NCBI GenBank assembly: GCA_024704765.1
Contig: JAKMXF010000327.1
Coordinates: 2,099 to 66,098, forward strand
Length of the DNA stretch: 64,000 bases
Reading direction: 5' to 3'
Origin: Oopsacas minuta
Taxonomy: Eukaryota; Porifera; Hexactinellida; Lyssacinosida; Leucopsacidae
The position numbers and the translations under genes were made by a program. The notes beneath the pieces were generated by a model. The model did not search any database and was not told where the DNA came from. It saw nothing but the letters and a program-made list of their open reading frames with translations. Shown here one piece after another: positions 34,733 to 46,218 of this stretch (positions are counted from its first letter, which is position 1; each line of letters begins with the position of its first letter).

Positions 34733-35740
34733 TTGCTACCGGGTATATCCCGTATCCAACAAATAGGAGGGCTGAGCCCGCTACCTTGTATATTTATAAT
34801 CACTGGAACTATGGAAGGTGTGGAAACCACTTTTCAGAAACTACCAATACATTGATTGTAATACATAATATATAAAGTTAAGTTTAACAGGAAATCGATC
34901 TCATTGTGAAATAATTAGTCAATTTAACATTCTTTTTTTTGATATTATTTGTTTTTAACTACTACGAGCCATTGGCTCGTCGCATTGCGCCTCGAGTTAT
35001 CCATAAGTATCTACGTAAATTTTGAGATTTGGCTAATTTGTTTACTTTATATTCATAAAAACAATAAATTTACACATGATTAGCCCAAAGGTGTGAAAAT
35101 CGGATTCAGCATGTTCCATATATTTAGTGAAGTTTTATTGAATTCTATTTCCTTGATAAACACGATAAATCCATAGTTATGCGATAATTTCAAATTGCAT
35201 ACCGTAAATCCTTTCCTTGACAACGGACAAACAAACAAACAAACAAACAGACAACAATTGAGATTTAATAATATAGATTTACAGCCCTTCCCATAAAGCT
35301 ATTATTCATAATATAATAGAAGTAAAATATAATTTTCCTTGATTTGTAATATTATGGCACGAATTCATACGATAGCAACTAAATCACCAATTGGTATGCT
35401 GAATTAATATATTAAGTGGTCGGTATATAACTCAGATTTCTATGTAAGAATAATGGTTGTCATAATTACACAATTAGGTTTCACATTTCAGATTATTGTA
35501 AGTATAAAAGAGAGAAAGTTAGATAATTTCTAAGTTAATATTATCAACGCACTCTCAACTCAAAGTGATCGGGTTGCCGTCTGAGTACTGTGAGATCCTC
35601 ATGGGTCAACCTGACCACTTAGAGATGAGAGTGTATTACTTTTTGAAGATGAACAGTTGTTTCAAAGTGATCGGGTTGCCATCTGAGTTATGTATTCTCA
35701 GCGGACAACTCGATCGCTTAGAAACGTGTAAAATACAAGT
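32912..35740. repeat. Inverted repeat pair B (~390-bp arms) with internal hairpins
   Basis: Arms at about 32912-33305 and 35350-35740 are reverse complements at high identity. Within each arm the motif gtgatcgggttgcc occurs twice, facing partly complementary ggtcaacctgaccact and ggacaacc segments, so each arm folds on itself. Translated frames show the same repeat as IGLPSE...GQPD, but this reflects DNA repetition, not a protein. The ~2.0-kb interior contains the right arm of pair A and no gene. This resembles a foldback-type or long-TIR element. Confidence 0.78.
35015..35285 (+). repeat. Dispersed R1 repeat, copy 1
   Basis: A ~250-bp unit runs from tttgagatttggctaattt through cggattcagcatgttcc and gaattctatttccttgat to ccttgacaacggacaaac, ending in a (caaa)n tract. 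Near-identical copies lie at about 38380-38640 (reverse) and 57655-57845 (forward, lacking the tail). The A/C-rich simple end suggests a SINE-like or Helitron-like element. Confidence 0.78.
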
Positions 35741-37019
35741 AGTAGTATTATACAAAAAATATAATAATTTGGGTGTATTATAACGAAGTATTTTAGTCGG
35801 ACATTTTGCCCCATAAAACATAAATCAAACTGAAGGTATAGTATCAGATATTCGTTGGGTAGCGAGAACTTTCTCATTTTTGTGTAGTTTAGTTAAGAAT
35901 TTTAGAATTTGATTGTGTAATATTGCTCATGGGTGTTGCCCGGATATCTGATCCGTTCTGGTTGTTAGTTTGGATATTTGCAAACGATTTCTCGTTGATG
36001 AGTAGGATATTTTTCGGGATTAGTTAATATATTGCCTCAAGTTGTTGAATTTTGATTTTTTTTCTCACTATTTTGTACAGATGCAGGCGCCAATACGAAA
36101 AACACTAGTTTGGAGAGTATGATTAAATAAGGTAATTCTTTGACACTTTATATATCCTGTGAATTTTCCGAGGGTGAAAGGTCCGGGAGGAAGTGCCTGC
36201 CATTCTTACGTAGTTGTAATACAATAATATGCATTATAAAACCTCTGGGAGCCAGTCAACTCGTCCCTATTTTTGGGAACTAATCGTCTTTAATTTTGGT
36301 CAACTTGTACATATTTTACACCCACTCGATGTTGTCTTAGAGTATTTCCTATTGCTAGTGGACCCAGATTTTTTCTTGTACTAGTCATACACGCGCTTCC
36401 AGCTGTTGATCACAGGATTTTACGCCCCTAGATGTTGAGTTGACTAGGGGCGAGTTGATGTATGGTACGAGTTGACTGACAACCAAACCTCTATGCATAA
36501 TACGAAAGAATAAAGTAACAAATAGAGAGAATTTACAATCATTAAATATGGTAGTGTACCAATCAGTCAAAAAGTTAAACACGCTATCTTTAAATTTGTA
36601 AAGGCCCTGCTCCTCCCGCTCCCATAGGACTACACCCCTGGCCACGATCATATTCAGAATACCCAAAAGAACTTACCTCTGAATAGTTGTTGTTCTATCA
36701 ATTATTTACAATAACTTGTTGAGCTTAGGTCACATAATACAGCATGTAATCTAGCTTTAACTAATCAGAGATATTAATTACTGTAATGTCTATTTCCCAT
36801 GATAGAAGGGGAACTATAGCGGTATAGCCTATAGGACATACTACTATGTTAATTAATAAGATAAAACTAGAAAGCTATTTAATTAATAAACAATTATGAA
36901 CCTAAACATACAATTAATTAAGATCGTCCAAGTGTATGTTAGAATATTCAGAAGATAAACAAGTTACAAACACACAACAATTATATTGACAAGTTCTAAA
37001 GTCATACAAACTGCTGTAT
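35741..37019. other. Intergenic, no gene seen
   Basis: Mostly AT-rich sequence without a supported frame. The segment 36385-36480 contains a short inverted pair (gttgactaggggcgagttga and neighbours). It lies downstream of RBM39 on the minus strand. Confidence 0.4.
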
Positions 37020-37907
37020 CTATATAGAAGCTAGCTTGAGAGGAATATTCACATTCAGAGAGGTGGGGAATAGAGAATGATAGTTTAACTCAGGGATGTA
37101 ATGAGACTTCACTAACCTACCTATGTATGAAATAGAGTTAAAAAGTAATAATAATCAACATTAATAGTTAAAACAGACCTGAAAAGAATTTTCCTGTAAG
37201 AGCATTGACAATAGAAGATGCAATAGAAGGAGTTTGAGCTTTCACATAAACATTACCCTAAAAATTGATAAATGAATAATCACAGGCTAAACATAGTATA
37301 CAGTGGAACCGGCATAATTATAAACAGACACCTGTATAATCCGGAAGACCTCTATAATCAGAGAGTGTTTCTGATCTGAATAGCTTACGACAAATTAACT
37401 TGAATAATCCGACAATTAGCTAAACCGACAACATTTCATGTCCCAACGAGTGTCGGTTTATGCAGGTTCTACTGTATACAATTCCATTCTACTAAATTCC
37501 CAGTATTCTATTGCAAAAAAATTCTGATTTCAAATTTTGGCCTGGATTCAGGTATAAACAAATAGATTATTATCTATTCTCCTATTAAATGAAAATAGCT
37601 AGAAAATAGAAAAATTCCCCTCTATGAAGATAATCTAGGAATCTTAGGAGAGTTGGGAGGTAAGCTAAATTACAGTAGTTCTTACCTGTGAATTCTTGTC
37701 CACATGTATATGATAAGTATGTCCAAACGTCATACACTCTCTGAGCACGTCATCACGGACTTCAGCATCCCAATGATTATCTGTTTCTTTGTTCCTATTA
37801 CAGATATGTATTATGAAATATAATCGGTAAGTACATAGCCTATGGTAATCATGTTCTTATAACCGAAATCTAGCATCTACTGTATACATAAATGTACATA
37901 GAAAAAG

Positions 37908-38005
<98 letters not shown>

Positions 38006-41000
38006 ATATCTTCTACAATCTTACATTAATAAACTTACGGGACAAACATATTCTCTAATACAAAACAAGAAGATATATAATTAGAAGGAGCTGTCAGGGC
38101 GCTAGTTGGGGTACCCATTCCTGGAACTGTTAAACCTATATAAGAGATAATCAATACTAACCTGCCCGGTATCTAATAATTATCACCAAACAGATAATTC
38201 CGCTAAATAAGAAGGCTTGTAACATAAAGTTAGGAGGCTTATCAGTTATTACTTATTGATCACAAGTATATATATATATTGATGGTTGGTGGTAGAAATT
38301 CTGGGGCCAAACCTTACCTAACGGCTTATATAATCGGAGTATATTGTATATGTAATCTATAATATTAAATCATAATTGTTGTTTGTTTGTCCGTTGTCAA
38401 GGAAAAGGATTTACGGTATGCAATTTTGAAATTGTCGCATAACTATGTATTTATCGTGTTTATCAAGGAAGTAATAGAATTCAATAAAACTTCACTAAAT
38501 ATCGAACATGCTGATTGCTGAATCCGATTTTCACACTTTTGGATTAATCATATATAAATTTATTATTGTTTTTATGAATATAAAGTAAACAAATTAGTCA
38601 AATTTCGAAATATACATACAGGCTTGCTCTAAACGGCTACCCAGGGGTAACTAAGCTAATTTCGCATTTTTAAGTTTCTCATTTGTAAATTTATTGTTGT
38701 TTTTATGAATATAAAGTAAACAAATTTCAAAATTGAAGTAGAATCATACTTTCAATGACTATCCTGGAGTATTCGAGTATGCTGAGTCCGAATTTGGTAT
38801 TGTAAACAATATATTGTGAATATTTGTTTACTTTTAGGTGCATAAAGTAAACAAATTTCAAAATTGAGTAGAATCATACTTTCAATGACTATACTGGTAT
38901 TCTCGAGTATGCTGAGTCTGAATATTGTAAACAACATCAATATTATTAAATATCAATTGTTGTTTGTCTGTTTATTTGTCCGTTGAATACCTCGAGGTGC
39001 ATTGCGCTAAGTTCATCGCGAAGCGATGAGCCAAAGGCTTGTTAATATATAAAACAATATGTGATAGATACCTGCGTTGTGAGTGAGAGAGAGTTTTGCC
39101 ATGAGGTTAGCTCTTGATAATGACGTCATTCCTATACCAGTCCTGTCTATATCTTCCAGGTCCATTATCCCCATACCTCCTGCAGTGTTCACAAGAGATT
39201 CAAGATGGAGGTTGTCTGTCACGTGTGTCACAGTTATAGACTTACCAGCTAACACAAACCCGTTAAGATGCTCAGACGCTTGTCGAGCTGCTTCTGGGTC
39301 CTTGAACTAATACAAACAAATATAATAGAATTATACATTTATGAAATAATGATTGGAAATCTATATCTGTAGTACTTTTAAACAGAAATAATCTGAAAAT
39401 ATGTTTGTATATAGATTCAGAGTATATCGAATAAACTGGAATAACCCAGAGAGAGGTCAGAGTCCCTATTGGGATACAGGGCAGGAGTGTTCGACGCTGG
39501 TTCGGACAAGATCAAGTCTTAAACGAAAACCACTGCTCTGTCACTGTGAAAACTAAATAACTGAAGCTCGCATCACACAATAAACATTAGGTAGCCTGAA
39601 ATTAAGCACTCAGATTTCGGCCACTATTCAATATTTATACCTATAATATTCCACCAAGTAACATTTATGTATTTACTATATTTTTGTTTACTTTCTTCTA
39701 CGAGAATTTTGATGGGCGAATCTAAGGGGTGCAATGGAACCATTACCCTCTCATAATTTCTCAATTGTACAATCAAATGCATAATGTGTTCAGGACCTAT
39801 CACCTCCACCGCCCAGTTTTGTCCCTCTATATGTTAGTGCCTATGACATGACAGTCCATTAGAATCTACATATTTCCTTAATCCCACATCCAATCTAAGT
39901 GGGTTATTATAATTGTTATTCCTCGAGCCAACATCTTCCCTAACATTGTATAATAATATACATTCTGTACTTGGTGGACAATCAAGAATGTAAATATAAT
40001 TTAAACTATTTCTACCTAACACAAGTAAAAACTATAAATAAATACCTCTGCTATTGCAGTGCCTCTCGATTTTCCACTAGGATCACATACAATATCAACT
40101 GTTTCAACCTAAAATAAACGTGATGTATTATAATACCGCAGTTGTTAATATATTCTAATAACACATATGTAACTAACCAGACCAAATGGCTCCAGCACAG
40201 CTTTTATCATAGTCTCATCTATATTACTGTGTAAGTCAGAGATATATACTTTTGTAGGTCCTAAACTTGCCTTCTTCAACTTTTCGTTCAACTCAGCTAT
40301 CCTAAATTATAACATTAAGAAGCATACAAATAAATTGATTGAAAGATTACTTTAGTAATTTCTGACCTATTCTTCTCAGCTTGAGTAGCCTGTATCATGA
40401 CAGGCTGTCCGTTTAATTTCTGTCCACTCATAGCAATAGCAAGAGCTACAGATATTTCATTAGTGAATTCTACATAAGCTATTCCTTTAGAACGCCTCGA
40501 ATTTCGATCTGAAATCATACGAACGTCTTCTACCTATATGATAGAGGAAAGAAAAAGTATGTTACAATACAATTTGACAAAATTTGTGATATTTAAATGA
40601 TATGAAAAAAAGTGTCCCAAAAATTATTCCAATTTTTTTATCAATATAATTCGAATACCTACCTGTCCTACTTTAAGGAAGAAGTGCTCTACATCTCTCT
40701 CACTAGTGTGTGCTCCTACCTGCATAACCATAACAGTTCTGCTGTCTCTTTCAGCTGCATCAGGTCCTGGCTCCGGTAGGATAGACCTACCTGATCTGAA
40801 AATATATAAAATTTATAATCAATAGAACAGTCAACTTCCTCAACATTTCAATACAGCAATTTGTAAGATATACTAAATTAACTAATCTGTATATACGTGT
40901 ATATATGTTTGTATGTTCGGAATTATTGAAGAAAATTCACACCTATGACGAAACTATGACGTCATTGTCACCTTTGTGGAATTTCGAAAATCACATTATT

Positions 41001-42743
41001 AACCACTGCTCCATAGGTACAAAGAAAATTACCTTAAATACTTATGCTAATCTGAGGAACTAAGCTGTCGCTTAGTGACCTAGCAAGCGAAGCGCTAGTT
41101 ACAAATAAAATGACATATCTAATGACGTCAGTTTATATGTAATTACGACTTACTTGGGTGTGACCATCCTTCTGAGCTCTCGCATAGCTCTCTCCTTCTC
41201 GAAGGAGCGTCTAATTGGAGATCTGGAATTTTCACGCGGTTTCATATAGTGTCTATCCCTAGGACTACGTGACTCCTCATGTTCCATCCTTTTCCCCCTT
41301 GTATCACCATCTCTATGATACCGCCTATCAGGGCTGTAGAGAATATATTACATTAATATAACATAGTATAGTACAGATAAATACAACGGAGTCTCCGAAT
41401 AACGGACACGTTGGTGACATGGCTTATGTCCGTTGTAGAGAATTATCCGCTTCTCGGAGACTGGTCCATCTTTTAATCAAAACACCTAATATGTATCATT
41501 TTGAATGCATTTTTACATGTATTAAAGTTGATAGTTACGGGAGAAGTCACAAGTTTATTATACTGTGATATGAATTAATATAACATAGAGTGATGACTGA
41601 TGAGTAATGTAAACATATTGGCATTGCTTTATACTCTATATAGTATAATGGGTGCCAAATAAGTCAGGAAGATAACTTTGTCTACTGGTTGACACTTGCA
41701 GACTAGCTACAGTATCTATTGTGGTGACAATGCCTATAGCTACTTCAAAACATTCTCGACTTTCACAATTTTTGGGAAAAAAAGTAAATAGAAGATTCGC
41801 TGATGTTATGGGAGAGAAAGAAATCAGAGGACTTGTATAGCACTCATATTATTATGTAAATTTTGTGATATCTATGAAAATTTTTGGTTGCAGTTTCTGG
41901 TTGTCCGTTCTTGGGAGATAATTTTGCATTAAGACACGCCATTCGGGGCCAGTTCCCTGTCCGTTTCCAGAATTCGGAGTTGGGCGCTCCTTGGAGACTG
42001 CTTAAGTATTATAAGCTTGGCAAATTCAATCCGTGCCACGAGGTTTGTCCGTTGTAGGGGGGTTCTCCGCTTCTCGGAGTGTCCGTTTTGGGAGACTCCA
42101 CTGTACATATATTCCAGTATGATTAGTTGAAAAGCAAGTGATAATCGTATAAGGAATATAAGGCATATTTTCAAAGGGGGGGAGATTAATCGTTGGGAGC
42201 ACTTTGGGTGTACGGGTATTTGTCATATATATTTACGCATAATAAAACAAAAAGTAGGCTTCAGACCCCCTTAGCCCTCTAGATCTGCCCCTGAGCTATA
42301 TATTATTAGCTTACCTCCTGTTAACAGGACTCCTATCTCGGATCTTCTCTCTGTGGTGGTGACGATGATGGTGGTGATGATGATGGTGATGATTTCGTCT
42401 GTCTCTGCTCTCTGAAGAGTTTTGAGGAGAGCGAGACCTGTGTCTTATGTGTCTAGATAATAACATAATAATAAGATAATACAGTATATAATAATTAAAA
42501 CGAATTTCCGGGTAGTACGAACACAATTTTGGACCATAAATGGATTTGAATAAAAATGACATTTGTTCATTTGATATCCGTAAATATAACTCACTTCCTT
42601 CTGTGACGTTCTTCTTTCAAATCTCTTTCATTCTATATACAAGATAATATTAAACTTCATACAAAGAGTATTATAGTAACATAACTCACTGATTTGGTAA
42701 TAGGAGCTTCGAGCATAGCATCCACATCAAATTCATCTGCCAT
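37020..42743 (-). CDS. RBM39: RNA-binding protein 39 (CAPER alpha), 13 exons
   Basis: Exons by splice signals and frame: 42743-42690, 42632-42595, 42452-42315, 41333-41154, 40795-40663, 40533-40367, 40301-40178, 40108-40046, 39306-39072, 38126-38039, 37794-37686, 37257-37179 and 37111-37020. They sum to 1500 bases (499 residues; human about 530). The start MADEFDVDAMLEAP matches the family. An RS/His-rich N-terminus follows, with 12 histidines in a 13-residue run. RRM1 carries VRMISDRNSRRSKGIAYVEF, then RRM2 and a C-terminal U2AF-homology RRM (GNVYVKAQTPSIASSIVNAL, then SHYIPELNYHSLFP). RBM39 is a nuclear splicing factor and coactivator that binds U2AF65-type ligand motifs. Introns carry two MITEs, a (CAA)n tract and R1 repeats. 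Confidence 0.93.
37301..37474. mobile_element. 174-bp pogo-type MITE in an RBM39 intron
   Basis: Termini cagtggaaccggcataatta and, in reverse, cagtagaacctgcataaacc are flanked by TA on both sides (37299-37300, 37475-37476). No coding content. Confidence 0.82.
37908..38004. repeat. (CAA)n microsatellite, ~32 units
   Basis: An essentially perfect trinucleotide tract of about 97 bases lies in the RBM39 intron between the exons at 38126-38039 and 37794-37686, only about 35 bases from the splice donor at 38038. Confidence 0.97.
38355..38990 (-). repeat. Dispersed R1 repeats, clustered copies in an RBM39 intron
   Basis: About 38380-38640 is the reverse complement of the 35015-35285 unit. It is followed by two further partial units, about 38675-38830 and 38830-38960, each with ataaagtaaacaaatttcaa, actttcaatgactatcctgg and cgagtatgctgagtc. 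The cluster ends in tgtttgtctgtttatttgtcc and a GC hairpin (catcgcgaagcgatg, about 39014). Confidence 0.75.
41384..42103. mobile_element. 720-bp non-autonomous TA element in RBM39 intron 3
   Basis: Terminal inverted repeats (caacggagtctccgaataac and, in reverse, cagtggagtctcccaaaacg) are flanked by TA at 41382-41383 and 42104-42105. Sub-terminal copies of ccgttgtag and ccgcttctcggag repeat at both ends. There is no transposase frame. Confidence 0.75.
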
Positions 42744-44343
42744 AGGTCTGTAATATGAAAATCAGAGATTACTACAAGCTATGAGAGGCACAGATCAATG
42801 ATTTATTCCAATGAGAAGATTAATACGTAAATGTATCGCTGTAATAAATGTATTATTGAATGGTTATTATTTCTTAGGTATACAAAAACTGAAGCATTTG
42901 GAAACTATATAGTTAGTACAGTAGATGTTATCTATTGTACAAATCTCTAATTGTACACATAAAATGTCCTTGATTATACACTTGTTAACCCCCAAGGGAT
43001 CAAAAATCTTACTCATATTAAGAGAACTTAATGTAATACAGATCCTATGGAATGATTTATTGGGGCAGTAACTTGGTCATAATAACAGACCCACTTCCAT
43101 AAAAGGCCATATTTTCTAAAATTGTCAACCCAAAACCACTTTGCCTAGTGGCGGACAATTCACGAAAAACATCCGGTAAATACATATACGTAATATATAT
43201 ATACGATTTATGAGTATCTATTCGCAAATGAATGTTAGATTTGAGGAAATATTCAATAGAATACATAGATGGTACATGAAAGGGTAACTATTTCAAATAT
43301 ATATATATTAGAATAAGCTGTATTCCTAAGAATAATCCATTAGACCGGGCATGCTACAAAACCTAACTAGCATACCTCGTGTAGATCCACGAACCGGATA
43401 GGAGTAGGAAGTTGATTCCCTATAAAGTTGAAGTAATTAATCAAATGTTATTTCTGAGTCAATAAATAGTTGAATCAGGCAAATAATGGAATTTTGAGTT
43501 GATTTCATGTTATCATCAGATATCGAGCAGCAGTCGATTGTAGGTAAAAGGAATATTATATGGAGATATTAAGAACAGCGGGCGTGAGAGAGGGACAGAT
43601 TGTTAAAAGTTTGCAAGGATTTCACCAATCTTAACTCAGAAAAGTGTATAGGCTAATTGCTAATATAATCTCTGTTGCTATTGCGTAGCCCTCTCTAATT
43701 GACATGATTGAAGAATCAAACCCAAAATATTGTGAACAAAGGTATTGCAGTGCCAATCAGCTCAACCCAAGATTAAGATATGTCCAGATTCAAAATCTGA
43801 GTCAAGAAAATAATAATCCCTTATTATCCCACTTTAGTCTCAGCAGACTATCATTTTTGTGATATCCATTAACTTCTTTTCTAGTGCGGACAACCCAGTT
43901 GGCCTCAACCCCCGTACCCCAAATCTTCTGATTACGCCTCTGTGACCAAGTTTTACAATTGTATATCAAAGTTATTGTATGTAATACGTGTGTGGATATG
44001 TACCCGTTACACCAATAACAATAATCAAACCATGGATATTGAACTGTTATACGCAACATAAGATAACAGGACTTACTAAATTCAGAATTTTCAGAATTTC
44101 CTATTAAATAACCCTCGGAGACTAATCCGAACCAAAGAGTTTACAAATAATCATCCTATAATAACCTATATCCCATCATCCCTCTAACATCTGTAGCTAG
44201 TCCTCACTGAGCTAGATACCTAAAATTAATTCTTCTTCTCTCATGCCCTCACCGCTATCTACGATTTAGAGAAATATAATATAATTAGTGACTGACTAAT
44301 CAGAATGAATAATTTGGTAATGCTATGCTAAGTGAATGGGACT
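42744..44343. other. Intergenic, RBM39 upstream region
   Basis: No gene is supported. A segment at about 43377-43421 (minus strand) has acceptor-like and donor-like borders and could be a 5' untranslated exon of RBM39, but there is no independent support. Confidence 0.4.
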
Positions 44344-44647
44344 CTACTCAAGTTTGAGAAAGCTCTTGAGTTCTGCAGACTCTATCGCGTCCTCAAACGC
44401 TATGAAGTCTCCACAGTACTCATCTCCATTGCATATCTGAGGCGGTAGAGCTTTATCGTTGCCTGCAAGCTCTCGCATTTTGGTTCTAACCTCAACAGAG
44501 GAGGCAATGTCTAGAGTGACATAAGCAATACCTAGAGAGGAGAGGACAGTCTATCTTCTGTTGCTGCTTCTTAATCTCTAAATTACTCAATACGCTGGAG
44601 AAGTACAAGGTGAGAGATGGGGTAGTAGTCTCAATAGGGACAGCCAT
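44344..44647 (-). pseudogene. SH3BGRL3-like thioredoxin-fold protein, frameshifted
   Basis: The intronless region reads in two frames. From ATG 44647: VPIETTTPSLTLYFSSVLS, NLEIKKQQQKI; then, after a shift near 44550, TVLSSLGIAYVTLDIASSVE, VRTKMRELAGNDKALPPQI and CNGDEYCGDFIAF to a stop at 44344. This matches SH3BGRL3 (human 93 residues) along its whole length, including the LAGN-KA-PPQI-NGDEYCGD block. Inserting two bases at one point would restore a ~101-residue protein with family-like spacing. Either the gene is broken or two bases are missing from the assembly. The role of the family is poorly defined; it has a glutaredoxin-like fold without the catalytic Cys pair. Confidence 0.85.
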
Positions 44648-46218
44648 TCTACAGTATAGAGGTAGATTAAGATAAGAAGGAGCTATAGAGGACTAAACTA
44701 AACGTGTGATAATTAACAACAACGTATTATACATTTATACAAGTATATACACACTGATCTATAGCACACTGATATATACACACTGATCATAAACTCAGAT
44801 CAAGATTAGCATAGAATAATTAACAAATATACACAATATTGAATAGGGTACAGTTAAGTGTATAGGCTTGACTGACACTTTCAATGTTTGAGGGTAAGTT
44901 CGGGTGATTATTTGGGTACAGGAGTTACACAAATTAAGTTAGCAGATAAGGGATTATGTACAATCAGTGAATTAAGGTACAGGAGCATTTGTTAGTATAA
45001 TGGGAGAGAAGAAGTCGCCAATTCGCCATATGTCAGAAGTATTATATATTAAATTGAGTGCTCATCCCAATTCTGATGGCCTTACACCTAAAGAGTCTTT
45101 TCTGATTATTTTACGTGTCTAGGCTATGCTTACGAATTTAGTTGGCCGACTGTTTGCATGCCTGTGTAGTGTATATACAGTAGAACCTCTATAAGTGGGG
45201 AGGTTAGGCCTGAGAATCTTCTAATAACCCCCATTCCCCATTTATATTTTCAATGTAAATGTCTTTGAATGAGAGATATTTGAGTCAATCTGTTATAGCT
45301 ACTTCCTCCAACCATTGTCTTTTCAATGATGTTTTCATTATAAAAATATCCCCAAAGGTTTAAGGTTGTTGGTTTAATATAAAAATTTGTAAGTTTTCTT
45401 CTGAGAAACCAAAAATTTCAATTCATAATAGCGTGTTTTCTCCAAATTTAGCACAAAGAATGAATAATCAAGAAGTTTATCATAGAATTCATTTATAGAG
45501 GTAAATTTCAATGGTACATGGTGTGAGGCATAATTTCCTCTAAAGTATGCCCATGGAAATTAATGAATGTGGACCAAAATTTCCCACTTATAGAGGTAAC
45601 ACTGTATACAGTTAAAAGTTGAACCTATACACAGAATACTTATGCCTTGATAACCTGAGTAAGGCTATTGGCACATACTGCTTGGGGTCAAATGTTTATC
45701 CATTAAAAACGGTAAGTTATATATTATATTATCCCTGGTTCCATAGAGTTGTTAATATATCAAGCCGTGAACTACGTAGATCATCATCAAGCGTTAAAAT
45801 GGATAAAGGCTTTAAGAGTACGGACTAGCACTCTAGCAGGCACTACATAGAGCTAACATTCATTCCACTTGGTTTGGCACCAAAATATTTGTAATTCTTT
45901 CCACAGCTCCTTTAAGTGAATTTACCTAATCTGCAGGGAAATGTGTGATTTTATGACATCAAAAAGGTGCTACAATCTCGATTTGGGTGTGGGAATAGGT
46001 TAAACGAAATTTTAGTGTTCGTTTTCGTTACGAATGTAACACTTCGGCAGTAATCGGATAAAGTGAGATATTAACAAATTATCAGTAACATATTGTTCAA
46101 AATATATTTCATCAAGAAAAGAATGAGGGTAGTAGTTAGCTAGGAGTTATTTAGCTCAGGTCCAATTATAGTATAGTACAGTAACCTAAGAAGAGTAATT
46201 ACAGAAATGATATGATAG
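44648..46218. other. Intergenic between SH3BGRL3-like and IST1
   Basis: It holds a TA-flanked MITE (45178-45604, separate entry). A short direct repeat, cactgatctatagcac / cactgatatatacac, lies near 44760. No gene is recognised. Confidence 0.4.
45178..45604. mobile_element. 427-bp pogo-type MITE
   Basis: Termini cagtagaacctctataagtg and, in reverse, cagtgttacctctataagtg are flanked by TA at 45176-45177 and 45605-45606. A sub-terminal motif (cctctataagtggg) occurs at both ends. No coding capacity. Confidence 0.85.

Noticed and set aside
37908-38004. (CAA)n tract considered as a CRISPR-like or coding repeat
   Set aside because: A perfect trinucleotide tract in an intron has no spacer structure and no open frame continuing into exons.
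42311-42562. Poly-histidine open frame as a separate gene
   Set aside because: It is exon 3 of RBM39 read past its splice sites.
43377-43421. Possible short exon with acceptor and donor borders, reading NQLPTPIRFVDLHE
   Set aside because: RBM39 already has a family-typical start at 42743; one short segment is not enough to claim an untranslated exon or another gene.
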